Assembly (NCBI GenBank): GCA_018857735.1
Contig: JABMCL010002823.1
Location: 82,001 to 146,000, forward strand
Direction: 5' to 3'
Source: Alviniconcha marisindica
Taxonomy: Eukaryota > Mollusca > Gastropoda > Provannidae
DNA: 64,000 nucleotides
Shown here piece after piece: positions 35,601-46,300 of the stretch (the first letter of the stretch is position 1; every line of letters begins with the position of its first letter). Both the position numbers and the translations under genes were made by a program. Under the pieces are notes generated by a model. It did not search any database. It worked only from the letters and a program-made list of their open reading frames with translations, and had not been told where the DNA came from.

Positions 35601-38600
35601 AACAGCAGTAAGTTTGTTACAAACAACTCAGGTAAACCAAGGTGTGTCATTTATAGCCACCAACAAAGTTTACACCAGCACAAATGTGAGCAAGTGCTCT
35701 TTGTACATTTTTACAATAATCCCGCCCTGGTTAACGGATCCACGCAATTTCATTACTGTACTGTTAGTAACCCGGGAACCAGAGCAGACGATGCTTTTGT
35801 TTTAAAGCGCGGCGTGTAGCGTAACACCACATGGCCTTCACACAGCCGACCGGCGATAGCTGCCGGTGCGCGCCATTTTCAAATCTATTTTCTCCCTTAA
35901 TATTTTGACTGCTTGTTTGTTTACCTAGTCCTTTTTATGCACCAAGCCATGTGTAATATAATTTGGCATCTTAGAATGTTTATCCAACGTTTATTTAGAC
36001 CCAGGATCGAGTTTAATCAGTAGCTGATGCCTCTCTAGGTCCATTCTTTTTATAGCCGTCGTCTGCATGGCGCGTTCTCTGTTTAGTACTAGTGAATAGT
36101 AGTGAATCGTTGTTTTGACTCGATTAAAGTAATTCTGTGTCAATCAATGCTTTTTCATATAGTATTTTGCTTAGCTGACTTCATGTTTAGTGTTTATTTT
36201 GGGTTGAAATTAACTTATTGAGTATTGTGTACTGTAGAAGCTAAGTTATATTCATAGACTACTTAATATCACTTTATCAGCAATGCCGCGACTAGATAAT
36301 GTGCCCCAGGCGAAAGTTCGCACCGTTTGTTTTAGTACTAGTCTTTGAGTGTGTCTTGCTTCTCTTACAGAGCGTTGTATTGTAATTGTTATGTACCATT
36401 TTAACTGTGGGAGCATGCACTTTATTCTGATGTAAGTCTTAGTAACGTTAATATGTTGTAACGTTAATATGTTGTACATTGTGTTAGCTGTGATTTAGTT
36501 GTACAAATCTGTTTATAGACAGGTGCAAGCCATGCTTCCCACTCTTGTTGTAAATAAAATAAGTCATGTGTGTACATTTTGTTTATATGGTTTAAAAGAT
36601 TGTAACTGTAGCTTTTATTTGATGTTTTTCATGTTTTAATTAGTTTAGTTATTTTTGAGGAAACTGTATTTGTGCTGGCCAAGGAAACACAATTGTCAGC
36701 CATTTTGTGGTCCAGAGGGCCGATTTGATAGTAGCGACAGCGTGTGTTCCTTGCAGCCCGCGTCGTTCTCTTATCTATGCATGCGAATGAGGATTTTGTG
36801 TGTGCTGAAAATTGTATGCTGCTGTAGAATAAAACCTGATTGCTGCCTTCCGCCTGCTGTGGTCTCCATTTTTACTGACTCCGCTGCCTGTGTCCTGTCC
36901 TTCTACGCTACCACCACTCCATTACACAAATAACACTACAATCGTTTGAATCAAGATAGAACTCTTTTCTCTTTTTTTTACCCAGGTGGATGTGTCTCAT
37001 GTTTACGTGGGTGCTTGGGCACTAGGTTGCTTCCACAGTCATGTTAGTACCCGAACGTTTTGGAGGGCACTGACCGCATCGGTGGACAGCTGCGTGGAGA
37101 TAATGAGTGCCCATTCAGTGGTGTAACGAAATCTGGGAGTTTGGAGGAAGGTGCCAGAAAATGATGCGCGGAGTGTGGCCACACAACAGCGAAAGTAACC
37201 CAATGTGAGTCCTGCAACTTGCGCGTGCTGCCTCTGTTATACCAGGCACGGATGCTGCTGTTCATGTCACCCAGAGAACAAGACCAAAGAGATGGCAGGA
37301 AGCAGTTATGCCACCTGTGACGCTTTCCAGTCTTTTCCAATACTTATCCAGTATTGCTAATCATTACTGAAGAGAGTCAGAGTCAAAAGTTTTAGTGTGT
37401 TTAAGTGTTTTTTTTAAAGAAGCACATTTTATAACAAAATCCTTGATGTGAAGCTTTTCTTTGGTCTCTTGCACAGGTGTGCTGCAGAAAAGTCAGCCTC
37501 CTTGGTCACAACATTATGTGAAGTCTTGTTTCTCTAAAGCAGCCAATTAACAAAACTGTCTATTTACTGCTCAGAAGAGTTCTGTTCTAAACTGTTTCAG
37601 TGCTTGCTTCACATGCAACCTCCTAGCACAGCCAATTTCTTGATGACTGGGGTACAGATGGACTCACAAAGCCACATTATCATAAAGAAAAAGAAGACGT
37701 GGAACTGTTCATTATACATGAGATCACTCATCTAAAGTAGCTCATACGCTGGAGCCCCCACACTCCAAGTCTCTCTTTCCAGCACCCCCCTCCACTCTGC
37801 CATAACAGGTTACGCCAATGAAAGCCTCACTTTCCAGCACCCCCCTCCACTCTGCCATAACAGGTTACACCACTGAAAGCCTCACTTTCCAGCACCCCCC
37901 TCCACTCTGCCATAACAGGTTACACCACTGAAAGCCTCACTTTCCAGCACCCCCCTCCACTCTGCCATAACAGGTTACGCCACTGAAAGCCTCACTTTCC
38001 AGCACCCCCCTCCACTCTGCCATAACAGGTTACGCCACTGAAAGCCTCACTTTTCAGCACCCCCCTCCACTCTGCCATAACAGGTTACGCCACTGAAAGC
38101 CTCACTTTCCAGCACCCCCCTCCACTCTGCCATAACAGGTTACACCACTGTCAGGGCACCCCTTATCTTTGTGTATCTGTCCACCACTGCTGTCAGCACC
38201 TGCTGAAAGACTGGGGCACTAAGACGAAGAGTAATACTGTGGAATCAACACAGCACTGATGCACACATGTAACCATTAGGTGCCTCCACCTCTTCTTGAT
38301 TTGAATAATTTTGGTTTTATTTTTGCTAGCATTTCAAGCAAGATGGGTGGACAGAAAAGAAAAGTACGCCCGATGTAGTGTGATTGGTCTGTTCGAAACT
38401 TCCTGAAATTTGAGCACCAAGGAAACATTCTCAGCTTCAGAGACCTATGATGTAACTGTGGCAGCAGTTGAAGGAAGGATGCATTAAAACCAATGCTAAG
38501 AGTTTGCAGAATCCTTTACTTAGAGTAAGAATCGTCCACTTTGGATTGATTTCAGGATGATCTTACAAGAGGTTTCACTGCATAATACTATTAATAGTGT

Positions 38601-40195
38601 ATTAATAATTAAACAAAAACAACACCTGTGATTATCATTGTAATCAGTATGCTGATTTTAATGTTAAAACACAATTGTTTTGTGTTTTGCATTGTCCTAT
38701 TAAAATCAGCATTGTTTTCAACATTTTGTGTGTTTGGATCTTGTTTCACAATCAGACAAGCTTAAAATGTTTTGTTTTTACCCTGATCAGTATTATCACA
38801 ATTGTATCACTTTCAACAACATCCACTGACATAAACTGAAACAGGCACTCACAATTTCTTCAGGTGTTGCCCTGTAAGAATCCAGATCATTGACAGTATC
38901 CTGTGGAAGAAATCAGGATAATAATTAAACGTAAAGTTTAAATCTTTAATAAAACTGAATTCTGACTTAAAATGAAAGCAACAAGGGATAACTGCAACTG
39001 ATGCAGGTAAATTATCATTGATCTACTGTGTTTTTCTTTTTGTTTTACAGCTGATAGTAAAAATCAGTCTGGAAAATGAAAGGAAGAAGAAAAACAGTAG
39101 GAAGAGAAGGACGAAGAACATATTTTTGAAATATATCATACTTGTATTAGCTGTAACCCACATGCATACATGTATACATACAAATACACTTCTGAAAATG
39201 TTTGATTTGAGAAGAAAAACATTATTTTTGTTTGTCTGAAAAAAGATTCACAATTATAATTATTTATAATTATATATTATAAAACTTAAAGAGGGGGAGG
39301 GGGGGGGTGGGGGGGGGGGGGGGGAACCTGTATGATACAGTGAGCTGTGTGACCATCCCCCCAAAAAAAGTATGTGAAATGGGCATGAACACAGAACAGG
39401 CAGAACTCAGGAACTACCAGTACCACCATAAAACTCAATAGTTTGGGTCAGTTGCTGTTTTTAAAGTAGTTTATATCTTTTTTAACATTTTATGTTGTGG
39501 AAGGTGGATTCATACTACAAAAATTACATGAAAAATGTGACCTTCATTCAGTTCCTTTCATCTCCTTTATATAAGCGATCATCAATCAATCAATCCACAT
39601 GCAGACAATTCTGTACCTATGCCATCTTTCCCCTATACCTTGTACCCCCAGCTAAGTTGCTACAGCCACGTGACCTCTGACTCTGAAGTGTATATATTAT
39701 ACATATATATATATACATATATATTTATGAGACTGACCACTTTGAATATAATGATGGGTGGCTGTATGCCACATACAATGTAGGTTCTCACAAACACAGA
39801 GGGATAAGTGTGAGCAAACCAGGCGTGTGTAGGGCAGTAAAGAAAGGGAAGGGGAGAGGAGGGGGTAGCCCTGGAGCATCATAATCACTGACCAGACTGA
39901 TAGTTATCTGGAAGCTATCAGGAGGGAGGGTTGTTTAAATGTTGGGGTGGAAATGTCCAGTTCCAGACTGTAGGACAGTGAAACTGAAAGAGCAGAGGTT
40001 AAACAGGAAATAATTATAATGCAAATACAACTATACCATTACAAGTACAACCTGGATATATATGTTTATGCAAATGAACTTTCTAAATGATGTGCTATGG
40101 AAATCAAAATTAACAATGTCACTTACATCCCATTGTGGTTTCCTTCTTACAAATGCCTTCTTTTTGCGATTCAGTCCTGGTCTCATGAACGACAT
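22258..40195 (-). CDS. SPICE1: Spindle and centriole-associated protein 1 orthologue, complete, 17 coding exons, 764 aa
   Basis: Coiled-coil protein of spindle and centrioles; in vertebrates it is needed for centriole duplication and spindle bipolarity. Coding exons (- strand, high to low): 40195-40127, 38900-38853, 35082-35016, 34487-34402, 33886-33815, 32378-32329, 31955-31504, 31226-31057, 29997-29848, 29239-29147, 27665-27573, 26741-26663, 25283-25149, 24746-24487, 23869-23576, 22908-22822, 22347-22258. They sum to 2295 nt and every phase closes. Family signatures are DTVNDLDSYRATPEEI, DAHKSHNH, LSKTDHMLSMVKDLF, GHPNVTMPP and LDALQAEIADFEHKTGRR. The human protein is 855 residues, so this one is somewhat shorter. 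Many introns hold tandem arrays. Confidence 0.92.
24222..24432 (-). mobile_element. tRNA-derived SINE copy with internal duplication
   Basis: On the - strand it begins GGGGATGTAGCTCAGTTGG, which contains a pol III A box, and runs down to about 24222. Its body (CTCCTG, AGTTTCA, CAGACTCCC) is tandemly repeated two to three times with a period of about 56 bases. A related copy lies at 45478-45622. Confidence 0.6.
25389..25483. repeat. 43-bp-arm hairpin with 9-base loop
   Basis: Arms 25389-25431 and 25441-25483 are reverse complements except for one G-T wobble and one A-C mismatch. The loop is CTCTGTAGT. It lies in the SPICE1 intron between 25283 and 26663. Neither a target duplication nor a coding role is seen. 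Confidence 0.95.
25597..26376. repeat. 29-bp minisatellite, about 27 copies
   Basis: Unit contains TCTTGTATCCACATGACAG and TGTGTGCAGG. Copies are nearly identical, differing mainly at GCAGG/GCGGG/GCTGG. Three long reading frames cross it only because 29 is not a multiple of three and the unit lacks stops. They are not genes. Confidence 0.97.
26415..26660. repeat. About 50-bp tandem repeat beside a SPICE1 donor
   Basis: Four to five units with CATGGTTTAAACTGA, AAGCTAACAAACAAA and CAGTCCATGAAG. It ends directly at the donor of the exon 26741-26663, on its intron side. Confidence 0.9.
26663..29997 (-). CDS. SPICE1: SPICE1 coiled-coil exons (29997-29848, 29239-29147, 27665-27573, 26741-26663)
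   Basis: They code VLDALQAEIADFEHKTGRR, the block FTGYTVALVTAVTKLTHYMKE, and then heptad-like helices (TELRLQAEMMVREQLAQ, EMIVTQEEFAKQTCEF, AQVLELKHQQSMQG). Two consecutive exons are each 93 nt (31 codons). The introns are packed with 27- to 40-bp tandem arrays. Confidence 0.88.
26845..27490. repeat. C-rich tandem array (about 40-bp unit)
   Basis: Units carry CACACACTGCTTTGTCC and AAGTTCTCCTCCCCC with variable C-runs up to about 18. They become more regular toward 27.5 kb. Confidence 0.9.
27668..28025. repeat. 27-bp minisatellite abutting a SPICE1 acceptor
   Basis: Thirteen or so units with GTACATGTATAAATGTGAA and TCCTGCAGT. On the - strand each unit carries ACACTGCAG, the same shape as the true acceptor GTACTGCAG just before the exon at 27665. 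The array therefore presents a ladder of acceptor-like sites. Confidence 0.92.
28240..29070. repeat. 31-bp minisatellite, about 26 copies
   Basis: Unit contains CTACATGTACTACTGAACAA and TGACTGAACCA. Copies at both edges are more diverged than those in the middle. Confidence 0.95.
29616..29650. repeat. TG microsatellite in SPICE1 intron
   Basis: About 14 TG units. Confidence 0.9.
30500..31082 (-). repeat. 70-bp minisatellite copying the SPICE1 exon end and donor
   Basis: On the - strand the exon end (coding MNMNDMRK) and donor GTAC recur every 70 bases downstream: intact near 30987 and 30917, slightly changed near 30847, and increasingly decayed down to about 30510. Intervening intron sequence (GTCTAGATGCATTCCATGAC) is copied too. 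Confidence 0.92.
31057..32378 (-). CDS. SPICE1: SPICE1 middle exons (32378-32329, 31955-31504, 31226-31057)
   Basis: GHPNVTMPPGNQQ, then a 452-nt exon with an acidic stretch SSEEDSEEDEGQ and Gln/Leu-rich helices (QRFQQYLREEENSNSN, LQRLHQLQQMLLAQD), then a basic Ser/Pro-rich exon ending SSMNMNDMRK. For the exon at 31226 the acceptor must be TTTGTAG (exon starts GCCTGCAG). The nearer CTGCAG at 31221-31219 would give a stop in this phase. Confidence 0.85.
33140..33420. repeat. 29-bp minisatellite
   Basis: About nine units containing TTTCCTCCAGTTTGTTATTT and AAACAGTGG. Two units lack the AAACAG part. Confidence 0.93.
33671..33692. repeat. C22 homopolymer
   Basis: A run of about 22 C residues in a SPICE1 intron. 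Confidence 0.9.
33815..38900 (-). CDS. SPICE1: SPICE1 conserved N-terminal exons (38900-38853, 35082-35016, 34487-34402, 33886-33815)
   Basis: These exons code the best conserved N-terminal block: TVNDLDSYRATPEEI, RRRDAHKSHNHISVKLEKL, SGLTNVEARQVAILKEVL and LSKTDHMLSMVKDLFGDDA. Splits occur after G (35016) and are completed by AG (34487). The 3.8-kb intron between 38853 and 35082 contains the possible LTR and the 55-bp tandem array. Confidence 0.88.
35815..36940 (+). mobile_element. Possible solo LTR
   Basis: Begins TGTAGCGTAACACC and can end CACTACA, giving TGTAG...CTACA ends. Near its 3' part it has AATAAAACCTGATTGCTGCC followed by a C/T-rich stretch, the order expected for a poly(A) signal and U5. 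Base composition differs from the surrounding intron. I found no clear target duplication and no second LTR, so the call is weak. Confidence 0.3.
37775..38155. repeat. 55-bp tandem repeat, about 6.5 copies
   Basis: Unit contains CACTTTCCAGCACCCCCCTC, CACTCTGCCATAACAGGTTA and GCCACTGAAAGCCT. Copies differ at one or two positions only, so expansion is recent or homogenised. Confidence 0.95.
39291..39325. repeat. G-rich homopolymer tract
   Basis: Interrupted G-runs totalling about 30 G, in the SPICE1 intron between 38900 and 40127. Confidence 0.85.
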
Positions 40196-40229
40196 GGTTT
40201 GATGAACCTTGCAAGTTCACAGCTGCGCC
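40127..40229 (-). CDS. SPICE1: SPICE1 start exon
   Basis: The acceptor TTTTCAG precedes 40229, then 34 UTR bases and ATG at 40195-40193, giving MSFMRPGLNRKKKAFVRRK, a strongly basic N-terminus like that of the family. It ends at 40127 before GTAAGT in phase 0. Confidence 0.85.
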
Positions 40230-41219
40230 CTGAAAATAAAATGTTTACATCATATTACATGTATCTAATCTATTAAAACAACCTACCAACAACAAAAAGA
40301 TGCAAAATGAACCCTAAAGTATAAAAATAACATACAAGACTGAGACATGTATTCAAGTATGTTATAGTATTACATGGCCTAGGCTATGTACAGTGCAGTG
40401 TCAACAACAGTATGTTGGAAATGGCTGTTAAGACAAGCAGGCACAAATACAAGCTAAAAAAGCTGAGACTGATACTGCACAAGTCTGTGCCAGCATTTTT
40501 TCTCCTTCAGCATTGTAGACAGCTGGAACTCATTGCCACCTGATGTTGTCAAAAGCCCCTCACTGTACTTGTTGCAGTGTAGGCTTTCAAGACAGGCTGG
40601 ACTCCATTTGGCAAAACAGGAAGTTTCTTTACTGAGTTTTGCCCACCCATGCAGTGTGTTGAAACTATGAAAGATAAGCTAGACCAGCTCAGGCTTGCAA
40701 TGACCAGGTTAAAGGATTTTACCCTAAGTAGTTCTGATCATCGTATCATTTGATATTTCATATTATTAATTATAACTAAGCATAGTGTAACCGTAAGCGA
40801 AAAAAGTAAAAATATTGCAGCTTAAAAATACATTTCAAAATATGCAGTCTTTCACTTTCAGAGAAAAGCTGTGGTCAACTTATCAAGGCACACAAGCTTA
40901 TCGTGTCGATTAAAATATTTCAAACGACATGCAAAATGCACGCATGTGATCGTCGTCGAAAACACACACTGACATTGACAACGCAATTTGCCTCTGGTCA
41001 GTAAACTTGTCCTCAGTTAAACCCAGTCTTGCACAGACTTGTCTCCTCACTAAACTCGAGTGATTTTTTCAAAAATAGTGAACTGTATACTGGTCACAAT
41101 CGTGTGCACACAAGCGTGTTTGTTTGAGAAAATGTGTGCTCTAACGAAATACGGAATCCAAATTTGGCTGAAACTTTGTGTTTAGTTTCATTTTGGCAGA
41201 TTTGGCTGTTCGAGCTTAC

Positions 41220-41365
41220 CGCTTCTCTCCAATGAAGGGAGATAGTTGTGTGGTGCAGGTGTAGCGTCCCTTGTATGCGCAGTGAGCGTGCGCACAGTGC
41301 AGCCAAATATAGCACGGCCCGCAAAGCGCAACAGCGACGGCTTTTGTGGATCTAATTTAGCCGGT
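41220..41365. promoter_or_regulatory. Divergent promoter shared by SPICE1 (-) and SMARCA (+)
   Basis: On the - strand a donor GAGAAGCG/GTAAGC at 41220 ends a candidate non-coding SPICE1 first exon. On the + strand TAGCCG/GTAGGT at 41363 could end a short non-coding SMARCA first exon. Between them lies CpG-containing sequence with TGCGCAGTGAGCGTGCGCA near 41276-41294, an NRF-1-like tandem of GCGCA cores. The two genes have no other obvious 5' ends. Exon borders here are inferred from splice motifs only. Confidence 0.5.
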
Positions 41366-42775
41366 AGGTACTGTCGTTTTCTTTGATCACGTTGCAAAAC
41401 AGAGCGGCATGGTTTAGCGGCTCAGAGGGATGTGTTTGTAAACAGTTGTGGTCAGATATGGAGCTGTTTTCCCCATTCGAACTTTTCTTTGTGTGATCCA
41501 ACATGGCTTCTCGGTCTCGCACATGTATGCAGATCATTTTAACTTGATGTAGCAGCTTTCTAGACGTGGAAAGCTTTACAAAGACTGGCGGAGCAGATAT
41601 GACTCTTGGACATCGTTTATTTTTCTCATTGTAAAGCCTAAAGGCAAAGACGAATTGGTAGTTTATTTCACAAATCGGCCCTCCCTTGAGTCGTTGAGAT
41701 AATGACGCTTTATGCACTTGCCGACGGTGACACTGACAAGTGACAAACCAAGCTTGCAAGGTTGTTTTTAGATCGCTGACTTCCCCGTGCCCGTGCTTTT
41801 GACACAGTTATGCTCTGATTTGGCCCCTGCAGTTTTGAGTTTACATTTGGTTTGATCCTCAAATCTGCGATGATGAAGGATGTGAATGTTTAACGCTGTC
41901 ACTTGTCAGCCATGGAAGCTGTACAGTTCACTGCTTGTGCTGCCTCTGCTGCCTGGGTATTTTTAGCTTTGCTGCTACACAAACAAAAATAGCTGCTGTG
42001 TTTAGGGTTCAATATCTCCACTTCTAGGTAAGGTACAGCCACCAAATTTGGCACATGTCTCTTCACATTCAATGGCCAACACAGTGCTCAGTATTTTGTT
42101 TTTTGTTTTTGATAAATATTCATTTGCTATCTTTCAGCAGTCACTGAAAGATGAGAGGAATATTTGAGGTGTCACTACTGTATTTTCTTCTTCTTCCAAG
42201 TTCATCCACATCCATTTTCAGCATTGAAGAGTCTGAAAACTGTCATTTCCGCACTATCTTGCCAATCTGTTTTGCACGCTTGCTGAGTTGCAGTTGCACA
42301 CTTGAATTTGATATTGATTCTTGAATCAGCAACATCCAGATCAAAATTGCTGTCCTCATCAACAAACACCTCCCTGAGTGTGTAGCATCAGCACTTGTTT
42401 ATAATGTTTGAAAAATTGGTAAAATACAAAGAAATTCAATAACATTTGCTCTGAATGTGGCACATGGGAATAACTGAAGGAAGTGGGTTGTACAACTTGT
42501 AGTCCCCCCAACCCTTCTTTTGTTAGTATACACAGGCAGGCAAAACTGTTCAGTGCCACCAAACTCTGAGTTGGGCACAGGGCTGAAAGGGTTGAGGTTC
42601 ATTTTTGAAATAGGTGGAATTGTATCAACTATCTGAAATTTGCTTCATTTATTGACGTCTGCAATGTTTTACTTTTGTTCTCCTAGAATTTCAAATCACC
42701 AGAATTTTAGATTGTCAGTGTCACTGACATTGTCATTTTTGTAGTAGTGGCAGTGTGGTAATCTGAACAATTAGT

Positions 42776-42795
42776 TGGGGGGGGGGGGGGGGGGA
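42776..42795. repeat. G-run in SMARCA 5' intron
   Basis: About 17 G residues. The intron 41364-43074 otherwise shows no coding signal; an AT dinucleotide tract lies near 42938-42954. Confidence 0.85.
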
Positions 42796-43074
42796 TGAGA
42801 TTGGTTGGGGAGAAATGGATGGTGAATTGGGAGGGGTAGGTTACTCAAATTATTCAATTATTGGGAAGAAGGATCTAGTACAGTAGTAGGAGGAGTTTTA
42901 GTTTGCAGAAGTGTATGATTTTTATTTTATTTTTTATCATATATATATATATATACATAGTCATGACAGTTTTAGAATAAATTGTTCAGATAAACATTTT
43001 TAATTTACTTTCACAATCACATGAGTGATGGAATTGGACTAAATAATCTTACGAGTTTTTGTCTTGTTTTCCAG

Positions 43075-43374
43075 TTTTTCATTTGCAGTGGTAATCAGTA
43101 AGAAGTGATAGTGACAGGCAGGCGAGACAGAGAGGTGTGGGAGCAGTGGTGCCAGGACTGGCTGACACTATGGCTAATCGCAGCAAGGGCCCCATGGGTA
43201 GCCAGTCCATGGCAAGCGGGTCTGGCGGCCCTATGATGGGCACCCATGGCAACATGGGCCCCGGTCATGGAATGGGGGGGAGCCCGGCCCCCAGCATGGG
43301 TATGGGCCACCAGTCTGGAGGAATGCCAGCTTCAGGACCAATGCAGGGAATGGGACCAGGAGGACCTAATCAAG
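43075..43374 (+). CDS. SMARCA start exon with GC donor
   Basis: Acceptor TTTTCCAG, then 95 UTR bases, ATG at 43170 ([20 protein letters not shown]). The exon must end CAAG/GCAAGT: the next exon starts TG ATG ACT and joins as GTG-ATG in the conserved frame. No GT donor fits nearby, so this is a GC-AG intron. Confidence 0.8.
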
Positions 43375-46300
43375 GCAAGTATTTTGGATGGATTCTGCCA
43401 TAGGCTTCTTTCCTTCTCTTTCCCATTGGTGAAAAATGCATCAAATGCTGACATCTTGCCACATGCCTGTTGGAAAGTCTGTACACTTACACAGTTACAG
43501 AGGTGCCATTTTGTAGTTCTTTACTTTGGTCAACGCTTACCTGAGCTATTGCTCCAACAGCAGTGTGCGGGTCAGTAGGATGCTGTCAATAGATCCAAGG
43601 GTAACAACTCCATTACATTTACAAACTGCCATTAATTTTGTATGCAGTATTGCTGCATTTCTAGTGCAATTGGGTTTATTCCAATGTTGAACTCGTGGAC
43701 CTGTTTCAAATTATATTATATGAATATGATGTTAATATGTATAATTTATAATATATATCTGTTTAGGGGTGTAGTATACTAGTAAGTACTTAGTTGTAAT
43801 AATTTTCATGCATTCCTTCTAAGTCTAACTTTCTTTCTGTCACAGTGTCAGTGATCTAGATAAGACTGACTAGTCTGTGTTTGCTGAAGGTAATTTACTC
43901 AAGCCCATTACAGGCTGCATATCTGCACAGTGAAGGTGTTGGTGCCAGATAGTTTTTTGTGTATACTTGCTGGGATTTCTGTGAAAACGTGGATATTTAA
44001 AAATTAATTTTACCATGCAATGAACGTACAAATACAAATCAGTTTCATCATTGATCAGACACAGTTTAAGTTGATCATCCATACTGTGCAGTGATGACTG
44101 GGCCCAATCCGGGCATGGCTGGACCACCCAACCAGGGCATGCAAGCCATGTCATCCGGACCACCCAACCAGGGCATGCAGGGCATGACCACTGGACCACC
44201 CAACCAGGGTATGCAGGCCATGCACAGTGGCATGCAGGGAATGCCGGGGGCTGGAGGCATGGGCAGCCAGCACTTGGGCCCGGGGCCAGGCGGGATGAGC
44301 ATGAGCCAAGGCATGGGCCCGGCCGGCAGCATGCCGAGCAACCCAGCTATGGGGGGCCCCAACATCACCATGCAGCCCAACATGGGAGAAAGCACGAGCA
44401 GCGTGGGCATGCAGTCCAGTGGCAGTGGTGGCAGTGTGGGTGGAAGCGGCGTTCCGGTTGCCAGCTCCACCGGCATGTCTGGCACGGCGGGTATGGGGGG
44501 TGGCAGCGGCCCAGGTGGAATGAACCCCATGCAGCATAATCGGCCAGTGATGGGAGCGCCGGGTGGCCAGCAGGGGCCAATGCCGAGTGGCATGGGGGCG
44601 CCAGCACCCAGTCAGATGCCCACCACCCTGATGGGACCTCCCAACCAGAGCGTGGATTCTATTCAGGGTGGGTTTTGCCTGTGGTGATTTTTTTGTATGT
44701 AACTTGGTAGGTGCAGCCCTACAGACACTGTGCAAGTGTTGAACTGTTTTGCTATTTTGAGCAGTTTCATCAGATTTCTTTCAGATTTTTTGACTGTTTG
44801 CTCTGTAGTGTTTGTACTTTCTTGAGTCTTTATTAAGACAGTTATCGTACACTTTTTTAAAATTCCTGCTTTAATTATTAACAGTTATCACTATCACTCT
44901 GGTGACCAGCATTTTTAATGCATTTAGTTCAGGCAGGTAAAATATAGTGTAGTACTGTTAAAATAATATGTGCATCAAAACATGAAGCTTATTGAAGACA
45001 GTATGACTATGATAGTATGAAGAGGGATTTCTGTGGAAGGGTTTGTAATTCCATTTTTAGAAATGGCATGTCCATAGTGGCACTGTTGCAATGGGTGGTG
45101 TCGTGAAGGTATCGGGTGGTACTGATAGTAATACTTGTGTCCTGGTGTCTTGTACTCTGGCATGCAGACTTCTGCCTTCCCCTTTTTAGGTTATTGAGGT
45201 AGTAATCTAGTATACCTGTTTTTCAAAGGGAAATTGCTTATTGGGTCACATGACCATTTTCAGTACCCCTGGAGATACGCTGATGTGGCCGTCATGGTTG
45301 ACGGGGCATAAATAACCAAGTTCTTTTCTTGCCACTTGGACAGCAGTGTTCCATCTTTGCAAGTTTATCTAGAGTGTGCTGAATTCGTGTCTGTTCAGAC
45401 AATTGTATGGCTTGGGATCGTTAAGGTAGGCATAGGTATTAAAGTAATGCATGTGATTGCACCGGGAAAGGGGAGGGGTCACTGTATGTACACCATAAGA
45501 CTAAGAGAGTCCGCACTGGAAGTTGACTCGGGGGTAAAATTCCCTTGGCACACTGAGGAGTTGAACATGCATGAGCAGTGCACCAAACCCTGCACTCAGG
45601 CAGCTGAGCTACACCCCCGCCCAGCGGTACACAAATGTGCAATCTGTTGTTTTTTCACAGGAGGTCCCAACCCTAGGTCAACGCCATTCAACGCTGTCCA
45701 GCTCCACCAGCTGCGTGCACAGATCATGGCTTACAAGCTGCTGTCGCGCACGCAGCCCATCCCAGAATCGCTGCGTATTGCGGTGGAAGGCAAAAGACAT
45801 GTGGGAGTCTACCCCCAGAGGCCAGGTACAGTCGTTTCCTTTCTTTTCTCATTCGTTAACATCAGTTGTAGTCGAGATGATAATGATGACCGAGGTGAAG
45901 TACACCCAACTGTTGCTGTTGTTGTCAACTGCAGGTATGTTGAAGCAACCTGCTTGCATGCAGTCTGTAATGGCCTGCAGGTTGGAGGTCAAACCATGTG
46001 TGACTACAGAACACTGGTATGCTGCAGTGCGCAGTTACCGGATTCTGATTATGAAAACAGCTTCCAGAATATGTTACAAAGTCCGTTTCCCCCCCCCCCC
46101 CCCCCCCATCATATTTTCATTGGTGTGGCGATTCAGTAGGCACAGTTTTTGACGGACTCTTTGTCTCCCCTGCAGTGCAGCACTGCAGATGCAAAAGTTA
46201 AGGTCCCCTCTGTTGAGAACCCAGAGCTGACAAATGTTCTCCCTGATGTATGTGTGAATTCAGCCATGCGTGCTTCACCTCCTGACAGGAATTTCTTCTT

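Noticed and set aside
37290..37320. Dispersed repeat shared with 55567-55595 (AAGACCAAAGAG, GCAGGAAGCAGT)
   Set aside because: About 28 bases match but I cannot extend the similarity, so element status is not supported.
45336..46139. A 267-residue + strand open frame
   Set aside because: It is the QLQ exon extended by chance into a SINE upstream and intron downstream. Splice sites and family homology restrict coding to 45661-45825.
46172..46240. Extra SMARCA exon after CTCCCCTGCAG
   Set aside because: Joined to the preceding exon's single G it meets TAA within nine codons, and the direct 45825-46931 junction is in frame.
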